From Bacillota bacterium (GTDB lineage Bacteria > Bacillota > Clostridia > Peptostreptococcales > Anaerovoracaceae), in assembly GCA_019420525.1 (NCBI GenBank), contig JAHZHA010000001.1:1-64000 (forward strand): a stretch of 64,000 bases of DNA, written 5' to 3'. Shown here one piece after another: positions 9,051 through 17,183 of the stretch. Under the pieces are notes generated by a model, which saw only the letters and a list, made by a program, of their open reading frames with translations, was not told where the DNA came from and did no database searches. Made by a program: the position numbers and the translations under genes. Each line of letters starts with the position of its first letter. The stretch's first letter is position 1.

Positions 9051-9353
9051 TTACGGCCGGGGAGGACGGTGGCGTTTTCTCCTGAAGCGCCGATACAGAT
9101 AAACGAACACGTCGGCAGCTATGAAAAGACCCGCCGCCAGCACGGCAACGATCAGCTTATTCGACTGATATGCTTCCGCAAAGCGTCCCTGCAGAAACAG
9201 ATTTACGGCGCTTCGAAGGCCGCAGGCAAAACATTCTTCTCCGCTGATGCTGCATTTATAATGGAAAGGAACGAACCACTGAATCATGATGCCGCTGAGA
9301 AGCAGTGCAAAATACAGTGAGAAACGCACCTGGCGGAAGGTACTGTCTTTCAT
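9051..9353 (-). CDS. DUF2752-like small membrane protein
   Basis: A 100-residue protein with two hydrophobic segments (about 10-28 and 65-85) and a basic C-terminus (YRRFRRKRHRP). Between the segments lies CFACGLRSAVNLFLQGRF followed by AYQSNKL, which fits the DUF2752 pattern C-x-x-C-G-x-(T/R)-A...G...A...N. Function of that family is unknown. The start ATG overlaps the stop of the upstream gene as ATGA, so the two are translationally coupled. It ends in a region with no clear terminator. Confidence 0.65.
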   Translation of the reverse strand: MKDSTFRQVRFSLYFALLLSGIMIQWFVPFHYKCSISGEECFACGLRSAVNLFLQGRFAEAYQSNKLIVAVLAAGLFIAADVFVYLYRRFRRKRHRPPRP

Positions 9354-9850
9354 TCTTTTGTCGCCTGAATGAGTTTTACGCCGGCGATTATCTGTAAAAT
9401 CGGAGGTACCGGAATGAGAATTCCGTATCCGCAGATCGCAGCGACAAAGATGAAAGGCGCGACGAGTGCGTACAGAACGGTGGTAAGTATGACGGATATC
9501 AGGTAAATCCACGCATAAATACTTTTGGCCTGACCTTTTTTTGCCGCGAACACGTTGGCGATGCAGAGGATGAATGACAGTGTCACCAGACCGAGGATCG
9601 TGAACATGAGTATGAAACTGTTGCGGGAAGCATCGTCACTGCCGGGATCTCCCAGTGCCGTGATGAAATTGAGAATCGTGAAGAGCGCGATAGCGAATGC
9701 GATGATATTGAGAACGAACGCGGTCTTCACTTTATTTCCCGAATCCGGTCTTTTGCCCGCATGGTTTCCGGAATTCACGGGGCATCCGCATCTGGGGCAG
9801 ATCACTGCTTCATCAAAAAGTTCGTTTCCGCATTTTGAACAATATTTCAT
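9350..9850 (-). CDS. Zinc-ribbon membrane protein
   Basis: A 166-residue protein starting with a short zinc ribbon (CSKC at 4-7, CPRC at 18-21), then a polar linker and about four transmembrane segments. Such zinc-ribbon/TM proteins are common in Firmicutes and mostly uncharacterised. GGAGAG precedes the start. It forms a two-gene unit with the DUF2752-like protein, which also has a C-x-x-C pair. Confidence 0.75.
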   Translation of the reverse strand: MKYCSKCGNELFDEAVICPRCGCPVNSGNHAGKRPDSGNKVKTAFVLNIIAFAIALFTILNFITALGDPGSDDASRNSFILMFTILGLVTLSFILCIANVFAAKKGQAKSIYAWIYLISVILTTVLYALVAPFIFVAAICGYGILIPVPPILQIIAGVKLIQATKE

Positions 9851-9946
9851 TTTTTTTCTCTCCTTTCCGAACGGGCACGATTTAAAGTAAAAATGTGACT
9901 GACCATACGGGCGGGTACTTTGTCCCGAATGTACGGTCTTTCGTAC

Positions 9947-9974
9947 AATTTAACATATATATGTATCCTGTCAA
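9947..9974 (-). promoter_or_regulatory. Probable promoter of the zinc-ribbon/DUF2752 pair
   Basis: On the minus strand TTGACA (9974-9969) is followed after 16 bases by TAAATT (9952-9947), about 100 bases ahead of the zinc-ribbon gene. The spacer contains ATACATATATATGT, which is nearly self-complementary. Confidence 0.45.
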
Positions 9975-10009
9975 GAGTCTCAGCGGGAATCACCGGGACA
10001 GGTGAGGTG

Positions 10010-10897
10010 TCAGGACAGATGGAATGCTGTTTCACTCCGGATTTCATCAAGGAGAATCCGGAGCGGACCGGTAATATATTTATCCTTATAAAAGAGAGCA
10101 GACATCTGGTTTTTCAGATGCCGGTTTCCGAGGTTCAGCAGGCGGAGTCTGTTCATGCGCAGGGATTCCGACAGCAGTTTTTCCGGGAGAATGGTGACGC
10201 CCAGACCGGCTTCCGCGGCCCGGAGCAGAGAGGCGGAATTGATGCTCTCCCAGGCGGGAATCGCTTTCAGATTGGAGAGCGCCAAAACGTGATCCAGCGT
10301 ATCGCGTACGGCGCTGCCGCGCTCTCTGAGGAGCAGAGGATATCTGCACAGCTGGCGAAGGGTGATTACCTGCCGGGACGCAGGGAAATCGGGAGCGCAG
10401 GCGGCGCGCAGCGAATAATGACCCAACGGGATGATCTCAAAGTTTCCTTCCGGCGCCGCACCTTCGACGAACGCGATGTCGGCTTCTCCCCGCTGAAGAA
10501 TATCGACGGCATTGTCAGAAGTGGTGACACGGACGAAAGTTTTCAGTTCAGGAGCAGACGTGCGGAGACGGCTCAGGGTGCGGCATAATAAAGAAGAGGC
10601 AATTGTGATACTGGATACGATGGAGACAGGAGTATTTTCCTCTAGATGGCTGATTCTTCTGTCGAGATTACGACAGGCTGTAAGTATGCTCCGGGATTCT
10701 TCAAGTAGAGTTCGACCGCAGCGTGTGAGAGAAGCTCCTTTGGGAAAGCGGTCAAAGAGAGCTGTCCCCGCCTGAGCTTCAAGTTCTGCCACTGCATGGG
10801 ACACCGCGGACTGAGTGATAAAGAGTTTTTTTGCGGCGCCGGTGAACGTTCCCGTTTCTGCGACGGCTTCCATGATTTCAAGATATCTGATGTTCAT
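10010..10897 (-). CDS. LysR-family transcriptional regulator
   Basis: A 295-residue regulator. The winged helix-turn-helix occupies residues 1-60 (GTFTGAAKKLFITQSAVSHA), followed by the linker helix and a periplasmic-binding-like effector domain (about 90-295). It is transcribed away from the sucD-like/SLC13/adh operon that begins 738 bases to the right. LysR regulators usually control the divergent neighbour, so a dicarboxylate or semialdehyde is a reasonable effector guess. It could equally control the operon on its left. Confidence 0.9.
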   Translation of the reverse strand: MNIRYLEIMEAVAETGTFTGAAKKLFITQSAVSHAVAELEAQAGTALFDRFPKGASLTRCGRTLLEESRSILTACRNLDRRISHLEENTPVSIVSSITIASSLLCRTLSRLRTSAPELKTFVRVTTSDNAVDILQRGEADIAFVEGAAPEGNFEIIPLGHYSLRAACAPDFPASRQVITLRQLCRYPLLLRERGSAVRDTLDHVLALSNLKAIPAWESINSASLLRAAEAGLGVTILPEKLLSESLRMNRLRLLNLGNRHLKNQMSALFYKDKYITGPLRILLDEIRSETAFHLS

Positions 10898-11634
10898 CTT
10901 TTTCCTTCCTTTTTTCTTCCCTTTCCGTGTGACAGACAGCGACGAGATGTTTTTTACAGATAATTACATGAATAAAATTGATGGATGTTATAAAATAATA
11001 TCATTATACAGATTGAACGGCAAGAGGTATGATAGAAATGTGGTGTTCTGAAGGATGTGAATATCCGGAATAGGCGCGGCAGAAGCCGCAGTCGCGTCTG
11101 TACGGAGAAAACGGCGCAGAAACGGAGAACGGCAAAAGCCGCAGCCGGATCTGGTATCTGGGCAGATATCCGGGACATACCAATTTTTATTCGACACACA
11201 AAAGCAAGTGGAACAGAAACCGCGCAGCGCGCAGACCGTACACAATGCAGCGCTGAAAAGTGCAGGCGGTCTGCCGTGTGCTGTTTCTGACATGTTGTTT
11301 CTAGTTTTTCTATATTTTTTCTCTTTTTTATTCGATTATTTCTCCTGAAAAGTTAAAAAATCAAATACTGTTTTACTGAAAATTTACGAAACGGAGCAAA
11401 AGTTCCGGTATATGCAAATGTATCTCAAATAGTAAAAGTCGTTTTACCGATTTTGATATTGATGTTTGATATTCGCAAAAACCGCGTTCAATTATTGTAG
11501 TTCTCATATACATATTTTATGATTAGCCCATAAGTGCAGAGTATCAGGCGCATTGCCAAGTGTACCGGCAATTATTCAAAAATTAATTATTCAATTTCAT
11601 TCTGTTAGTGTAAGAAATAGGAGGAGTCATCAAG
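10898..11634. other. Long intergenic region between lysR and the second sucD-like operon
   Basis: It has three parts. From 10898 to 11040 it is AT-rich and probably carries the lysR promoter. From 11060 to 11290 it is a GC-rich, self-complementary island with short repeats and no gene with a ribosome site. From 11291 to 11634 it is strongly AT-rich, as expected for a regulated promoter. AGGAGG at 11620-11625 serves the gene at 11635. Confidence 0.6.
11077..11144. repeat. Two near-identical hairpin repeats in the lysR-sucD gap
   Basis: CGGCAGAAGCCGCAG at 11077-11091 and CGGCAAAAGCCGCAG at 11130-11144 differ by one base. Each can fold as GGC-loop-GCC. Between them ACGGAGAA is also repeated. 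This could be part of a structured leader or small RNA, or decayed sequence. Confidence 0.45.
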
Positions 11635-13007
11635 ATGAACGAAAAGATCTCATTAGAGGAACGCGTAGCAAGAGCGAGAGCTGCACAGAAGCAGTTCGAA
11701 TTTGCAACTCAGGAACAGGCAGACGCTGCTGCCCGCGCTCTCTTAAAGGTCGTATATGACAATGCAGAAAAGTTTGGCCCTATGGCAGCGGAAGAAACCC
11801 GTATGGGAAGCAAAGAAGATAAGATTGCAAAGTGCCGTGTAACAAGGCTGCTCTGATCTGGTATGACTTAAAGGATAAGAAATCCTGCGGTATCATCAAC
11901 AGAATTCCGGAAAAGAAGCTGATCGAAATCGCAAAGCCTATGGGCGTTGTAGCAGCTATCATTCCTTCCACTAACCCGGTTGTAACTCCGATGAGTAACG
12001 GTGCATTTGCGCTTAAGACACGTAATGCAATCATCTTTTCACCTCATCCGAGAGCAGTTGAATGCACAAAGCTTCTGGTAGGTTTATTCCGTGAAGAATT
12101 AAAGAAGCTCGGTCTTCCTGAGGATCTGGTTCAGGCTGTAGATGAAGTTTCTATCGAAGCTTCTGCACAGCTGATGGCAGCATGTGACCTGGTAGTTGCA
12201 ACAGGCGGCAGCGACATGGTTACTTCCGCATACTCCAGCGGTAAGCCTGCACTGGGTGTAGGTCAGGGCAACGTTCAGACAATCATCGATGAAAACGCTG
12301 ATATCGCAAAGGCAGTAGGTGACATCATTGTAGGCCGTGCTTTTGATAATGGTCTGATTTGTCTGGGCGAACAGTGCATCCATGCACCGGAATCCAAGCT
12401 GGATGAAGTAATCGCCGAACTCAAGAAGCAGGGTGGTTATGTAGTAGAAACAGAAGAAGACAAGAATAAGCTTCGTGAAGTATGCTTCCCTGGCGGCGGC
12501 GCATTCAGCCGTACCTGCGTAGGTCACACTGCAGTACAGGTTGCAGAAGAAGCAGGTATCGCAGGCGTTCCAGAGGGAACTCGTGTACTGGCAGCAGTTG
12601 CTGACGGTCTCGGCGCAGCAGACGTACTCTGCCGTGAAAAGCTCTGTCCGGTTATCGCTATCTTACCTTATAAGACTTTCGAGGAAGGTGTTGCTCATAT
12701 GGTTGCTAACCTCGAATATGAAGGAAAAGGTCACTCCATCGGAATTCATTCCACAGACGATGCACATATCGAATATGCAGCAATCCAGTGCAGTGTTTCC
12801 AGAGTTATCGTAAATCAGCCTTCCGGTACGACAGGTGGTGGTGCTCCGACAAACGGCTTTACTCCGACAAATACATTAGGCTGCGGTTCTTGGGGTAACA
12901 ACAGCTTCGCAGGTAACCTCTCTTACGAACAGTTCATGAATGTTACACGTGTAGGCTATCCGTATGAAGAATCTTATCTCCCGGATAATGAATTAGCGTG
13001 GAAATAA
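11635..13007 (+). pseudogene. sucD: CoA-acylating succinate-semialdehyde dehydrogenase SucD-like, frameshifted (second copy)
   Basis: SucD makes succinate semialdehyde from succinyl-CoA and NAD(P)H. The N-terminal piece (11635-11856) runs from MNEKISLEERVARARAAQK to EDKIAKCR and then hits a stop. The rest continues in another frame (about 11841-13007) as NKAALIWYDLKDKK to the end. Removing one GT from CGTGTAAC at 11836-11842 restores a 456-residue protein with family spacing. The nucleophile would be C242 in NGLICLGEQC, with STNPVVTP, SPHPRA, ATGGSDMV and SYSSGKPA-type motifs intact. No other damage is seen, so the break is recent, a sequencing error, or bypassed. AGGAGG precedes the start. 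Cotranscribed with an SLC13 carrier and an iron alcohol dehydrogenase. Confidence 0.85.
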
Positions 13008-13031
13008 ATCCTGAAAAATTTTTTTCGATGT

Positions 13032-13076
13032 TTTCGCGGCGCACGGCTTTCATGCTCTTCCCGTGCGCCGGCGAAA
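13032..13076 (+). other. Large intercistronic hairpin between sucD-like gene and SLC13 carrier
   Basis: TTTCGC-GGCGCACGG pairs with CCGTGCGCC-GGCGAAA with one bulged C, giving about 15 base pairs around a 13-14 base loop. Only CGGTTTTG follows, so it is a poor terminator. It may stabilise the upstream message or reduce readthrough. Confidence 0.65.
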
Positions 13077-13114
13077 GCACGGTTTTGCAATTATTTTAAG
13101 GAGAGTAAATTATT

Positions 13115-14557
13115 ATGGATATTAAGCGTTTGATATACGTAATACTGGGGCCGGTACTGCTGATCCTGTGTTCTGTGACGCTGAACGGAGTGTTCGGTAC
13201 AGCAGGAGCTGAGGCTATCGGTGTGGCGCTCTGGATGATTTTCTGGTGGATCACACGTCCCGTTCATATTACAGTTACTGCCATCGTTCCGCCTATTGTC
13301 AATGCATTTTTAAATATGATTCCTATGACGGACGTTTTGGCCAACTATTCCAGCGAAAGTATCGTACTGGTATTCGCATCCGGACTGATCATCTGTCCGT
13401 GGGCAGCTATCGGCCTCGACCGCAGAATCGCTCTGAAGGTATTATCTATCGTCGGTCCGTCGATGAAATCCCAGACTATTGTATGGCTTTCTGCCACTGT
13501 CATTTTCTCTTGCGTACTTCCTAATATCGCAGTCGTTACTCTGTTCTGTCCGATCGCAGTAGCAATGCTCAAAGCTGCGGGTTATGAAGATGTTACAAAA
13601 GGTCCGGGAGTACCTATTATGCTGGCTATTTCCTGGGGTGTATCGCTGGGCGGCGGCGGAACTCCGCTGGGCGGCGCAATGAACCAGGTGGCTATTACAG
13701 CACTTCAGGATCACACGGGTAATGAATTCATGTACTCTGATTGGCTGATCCATATTATTCCGTATACGATCCTTGCGACTATCGTAATGTACTTTGGTAT
13801 GCGTATGCTGCCGATGTGCAAAGAAGTAAAGAGACTGGAAGGAACGAAAGAATTCTTCAAGACTAGTTATGCAGAACTTGGACCTATGAAATGGGAAGAA
13901 AAATTCTGTCTGGGAGCTTTCGTTTTAGCCTTAGTTCTGGCATTTACACGTACGCTGTATGCAGATCTTTTACCTGGATTAGCTCCGGCATACTCAATGC
14001 TGACTCTTGGCTTCATCTGCTTCTTTGTTATGATCACTTCGAAAGATGGTGAAAAGAAGCCTCTTATGACCTGGGAAGACGCTCAGAAGGGTGTTATGTG
14101 GGGCATGATGCTCTTATTCGCATCCGGTATGGCGATGGGTTCTCTGCTGAACGGTACAGGTGCAAGTGATAAGGTGGCCGAACTGATCACAGGATTAAAT
14201 CTGGATGGCGGCCTGACAACCATTATTATACTTGTGGTATTTACGAGAATTATATCCGAAGTTACAAACGGAACGACAGCAGCAGCAGTTGTATGTCCGA
14301 TTGTATTCAGCTTTACGTCACAGATGGGTCTCAATCCGATTCCTTACTGGTTTATTTGTACGATGGCGTACAATGCAGAATTCCTGCTTCCGATTTCCGT
14401 GCGTGCGGTACCGGTAGGCTATGGTCTGGATCCGAAAAAAATGCTCAAGGGCGGTATTCCTCTGACGATTATGAATATGGCATTTATCGTTATCTTCGGT
14501 TATGTGTGCATGAACTTCATTCCAGGATGGGGAGAGCTCCCTTATATGTTTGAGTAA
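13115..14557 (+). CDS. SLC13/DASS-family anion carrier (dicarboxylate-type)
   Basis: A 480-residue inner-membrane protein with about 11-12 hydrophobic segments. The two-fold repeat of the divalent-anion:sodium symporter family is visible: LPNIAVVTLFCPI in the first half and EVTNGTTAAAVVCPI in the second stand where DASS carriers have their Ser-Asn-Thr substrate motifs. Known members take up succinate, malate, citrate, sulfate or tartrate. AAGGAG lies ahead of the ATG. Between a SucD-like and a 4-hydroxybutyrate-dehydrogenase-like gene, succinate uptake is the most natural reading, but that is inferred. Confidence 0.85.
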   Translation: MDIKRLIYVILGPVLLILCSVTLNGVFGTAGAEAIGVALWMIFWWITRPVHITVTAIVPPIVNAFLNMIPMTDVLANYSSESIVLVFASGLIICPWAAIGLDRRIALKVLSIVGPSMKSQTIVWLSATVIFSCVLPNIAVVTLFCPIAVAMLKAAGYEDVTKGPGVPIMLAISWGVSLGGGGTPLGGAMNQVAITALQDHTGNEFMYSDWLIHIIPYTILATIVMYFGMRMLPMCKEVKRLEGTKEFFKTSYAELGPMKWEEKFCLGAFVLALVLAFTRTLYADLLPGLAPAYSMLTLGFICFFVMITSKDGEKKPLMTWEDAQKGVMWGMMLLFASGMAMGSLLNGTGASDKVAELITGLNLDGGLTTIIILVVFTRIISEVTNGTTAAAVVCPIVFSFTSQMGLNPIPYWFICTMAYNAEFLLPISVRAVPVGYGLDPKKMLKGGIPLTIMNMAFIVIFGYVCMNFIPGWGELPYMFE

Positions 14558-14615
14558 TTGAGATACATAAGTAAATAATATATAAGGACAAACTGATAAA
14601 GAAAAGGAGATAAAA

Positions 14616-15764
14616 ATGAAAGATTTCAGCTTTATGATTCCGCAGAATATCGAATTCGGTGTAGGTGCTCTGAAAAAGCTTCCTGATATCATGAGAGAAA
14701 ATAATCTCGACCATGTATTTCTCATTTCTGACCACGGTCTGGAAGCCATCGGAGTTGTAAAGAAGGTTCAGGATATTATCGAAGAGTCCGGCCTCAAGTG
14801 TACAACTTATCTGGATGTCGCTGCAAACCCTACAGCTGCCATTGTAGCAGAAGCAACAGATCTCTATAATGAATGCGGAGCTACGAGCATTATCGCTCTC
14901 GGTGGCGGCGGTCCTATGGATGTAGCTAAAGCTGTAGGCGTTGTTGCTACTTACGGCGGAAAAATCTTCGATTACGAAGGAAACTTCAAGGTTCCTGGTC
15001 CGATCGTACCGATTTTCGCAATCCCTACGACAGCAGGTACAGGCAGTGAAGTAACTGCTTCTGCGGTAATCACAGATGAAGCTACTCACTTCAAATCTAC
15101 AGTTTTCAGCTATCACAACCTTCCTAAGTTTGCGATCCTGGATCCTGAACTGATTATGACTGCACCGGCTCATATCGCGGCATCTTGCGGTGTTGATGCT
15201 CTCATTCACGCTCTGGAAGCTTATCTTTCCAGAAATGCTTCTCCGTTTTCTGATGCATTCGCTGAAAAGGCAATGGATCTCATCGGCAAGAACCTCCGTC
15301 GTTTCGTAGCAAACAGACATGATGAAGAAGCTGCCTGCGCGATGATGGCAGGAAGCACATTTGCGGGTATTGCATTTGCCTGGGCAAGATTAGGTAATGT
15401 TCATGCGATGAGCCACCCTGTAAGCGGATTCTTTGGCGTTGCTCATGGTACTGCAAATGCAGTTCTTCTCCCTACTGTCATTGAATACAATGCTCTCGCT
15501 GACAATGGCCGTTATGAAAAAATTTATAACTACATCAGCGAAGAAACAGAACCGGTAAAAGATTTTAAGCCTGAAATGCTTCTTGAAGAAGTTATCAAGC
15601 TCAATGAGCAGCTCGGTATTCCTAAGAGACTGAGAGATGTAGGCGTTACGGAAGACAAGATTGAAGCGATGGCAATCGATGCCATGAAGAGCGGCAACAT
15701 TCCTGCAAATCCGAGAGAAACGAATTTAAAGGAAATGATCGAACTTTACAAGAAAGCATTTTAA
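14616..15764 (+). CDS. Iron-containing alcohol dehydrogenase, 4-hydroxybutyrate dehydrogenase-like (second copy)
   Basis: A 382-residue group III alcohol dehydrogenase. The GGGGP dinucleotide loop is at 96-100 and the metal ligands are D194, H198, H263 and H277, the same positions as in the first copy, though the two proteins differ clearly. AAAGGAG precedes the start. In the C. kluyveri set an enzyme of this family (4hbD) reduces succinate semialdehyde to 4-hydroxybutyrate right next to sucD, and the same pairing occurs here with only the carrier between. Like its two upstream genes, it favours GCA, GTA and GGT codons more than neighbouring operons do. Confidence 0.88.
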   Translation: MKDFSFMIPQNIEFGVGALKKLPDIMRENNLDHVFLISDHGLEAIGVVKKVQDIIEESGLKCTTYLDVAANPTAAIVAEATDLYNECGATSIIALGGGGPMDVAKAVGVVATYGGKIFDYEGNFKVPGPIVPIFAIPTTAGTGSEVTASAVITDEATHFKSTVFSYHNLPKFAILDPELIMTAPAHIAASCGVDALIHALEAYLSRNASPFSDAFAEKAMDLIGKNLRRFVANRHDEEAACAMMAGSTFAGIAFAWARLGNVHAMSHPVSGFFGVAHGTANAVLLPTVIEYNALADNGRYEKIYNYISEETEPVKDFKPEMLLEEVIKLNEQLGIPKRLRDVGVTEDKIEAMAIDAMKSGNIPANPRETNLKEMIELYKKAF

Positions 15765-15814
15765 TTAAATATTTAACCTGAGATTCCGGAAATAACGCAG
15801 CGTTTTGCGGCACA

Positions 15815-15845
15815 GAGTCCCGTCCGGTAAGGGCGGGATTCTTTT
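15815..15845 (+). terminator. Intrinsic terminator of the sucD-SLC13-adh operon
   Basis: GAGTCCCGTCC pairs with GGGCGGGATTC around GGTAA and leads into TTCTTTTC. Confidence 0.75.
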
Positions 15846-16066
15846 CATTGACGAATGCGCAGTGAATCTCGTTTCATTTATCGCTTTTTGTGTGTTTAAA
15901 ACTTAACATTTTCACCTGTATTTTCATAATAATATGATAAAGATATCCATAAGGACATGCTTTTATTCCTCTGCAAACGGCTGGTTTTCAATTGTCGGTC
16001 TTTCGGAGGGCGGCGGTAAGGGCATGTTTATAAAATGACAGTTCTGATGATTTCGAGATTATTGTA
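15846..16066. other. Intergenic region upstream of the IclR regulator
   Basis: No gene is seen in the 383 bases between the adh stop and the IclR start. It holds the adh terminator at its left end and the promoter/operator candidate at its right end. CAGTTCTG at 16039-16046 resembles a half of the palindrome at 16071. Confidence 0.5.
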
Positions 16067-16096
16067 TTGATTCTGTCAGAACAGACATAGTAGAAT
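16067..16096 (+). promoter_or_regulatory. Promoter of the IclR gene with an embedded palindrome
   Basis: TTGATT and TAGAAT are separated by 18 bases. The perfect palindrome TTCTG-T-CAGAA at 16071-16081 overlaps the -35 end and would suit autoregulation. Confidence 0.5.
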
Positions 16097-16147
16097 AGGA
16101 ACACAGAATATCTTTTATATTTATTATGGAACAGGAGGATGATGTAA

Positions 16148-16927
16148 ATGTCTCAGAATAAAGACGACGGTAAGAATATCAACAAGGCGCTCCTGATTTT
16201 ATCATCGTTTGACGAAGCGTCTCCCATGCAGAGGACGACGGATATCGCTTCCAGGCTGGGAATGAATATGAGCACGGCATCACGTCATCTGAATACTCTT
16301 TTCGATCTGGGATTTCTGACCCGGGATGACGCTACGGGACAGTACAGACTGGGTCTCAAGATGATTTCTCTGGCGGGTGCGGCTCTGCAGAACAGCGTCG
16401 TATACCGATATTCGTATCCTGAACTTCAGAAGTTGTCGTTTCAGCATAATATACACAGTCACATGTCTGTTCCCTGGAATACCGATGTCATGCATATCAT
16501 CAGTACCAGCTGTGAGAAAAACAAAGAATTGTTTATGCCGATGGGACATTGTCATCCCATGTACTGTTCCGCTATGGGACGCGTCATTCTCGCATACAAG
16601 CCGGAGGATGAGGTGGAGCGGATTCTCAGAAAAAGCGATCTGAAAAAATATACAAATGAGACGAAAGTAGAAGTGCCTGAAATCATGCGTTCATTGAAAG
16701 AGATAAGAAAATCAGGCTATGCGATAGTCATAGACGAATTGGATATGGGAGTGGGCTCCATCGCTGCGCCCATTTTGAACCGCATGAGAGATCCTGTGGG
16801 AGCGATCAGTGTTTCGGCGAGTGAACAGCGCATCCGGAGCACGATCGATGAGGAAAAGGCACTTATTAAAGCAGTCGTTACGGCTGCGGGCAGAATTTCT
16901 GCAAAACTCGGTTTTTTCCCGAAATAA
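16148..16927 (+). CDS. IclR-family transcriptional regulator
   Basis: A 259-residue regulator with a winged helix-turn-helix (about 10-75, including TTDIASRLGMNMSTASRHL) and the IclR ligand domain with CSAMGRVILAY and the C-terminal GVGSIAAPIL. AGGAGG lies upstream of the ATG. It stands alone between two terminators, with the 4-hydroxybutyrate-like operon on the left and the GltS-like/amidase pair on the right, so it may govern either. IclR proteins often sense small organic acids. Confidence 0.9.
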   Translation: MSQNKDDGKNINKALLILSSFDEASPMQRTTDIASRLGMNMSTASRHLNTLFDLGFLTRDDATGQYRLGLKMISLAGAALQNSVVYRYSYPELQKLSFQHNIHSHMSVPWNTDVMHIISTSCEKNKELFMPMGHCHPMYCSAMGRVILAYKPEDEVERILRKSDLKKYTNETKVEVPEIMRSLKEIRKSGYAIVIDELDMGVGSIAAPILNRMRDPVGAISVSASEQRIRSTIDEEKALIKAVVTAAGRISAKLGFFPK

Positions 16928-16957
16928 TACTCGAAAATTCCTTTACAACCCCCTATG

Positions 16958-16996
16958 AAAAACTGTCGCATGATTTATTTATGCGACAGTTTTTTG
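16958..16996. terminator. Intrinsic terminator after iclR
   Basis: AAAACTGTCGCAT pairs perfectly with ATGCGACAGTTTT, with A and T runs on the outer sides, so it could act on both strands. Confidence 0.9.
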
Positions 16997-17183
16997 TATT
17001 TTCGCAAAAAATAATATGCACTGAAATAATCCGGTCTGTGGCAGAACCGGCGTGCGGCGAAAATCGGATAAGAACCAGTAAAATTGTCATTCAATGAGAT
17101 ATATTTTCATGCACGAATTTTCAAAATGTATATGTTTTTGAGATTAATATATATTATTTACTGCTATGTGTGAGGATGAACTT

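Noticed and set aside
10954..11293. Cys- and Arg-rich short open frames on both strands in the lysR-sucD gap
   Set aside because: None has a ribosome site, their composition is that of random GC-rich sequence, and none shows a family motif. The DNA structure of the region is reported instead.
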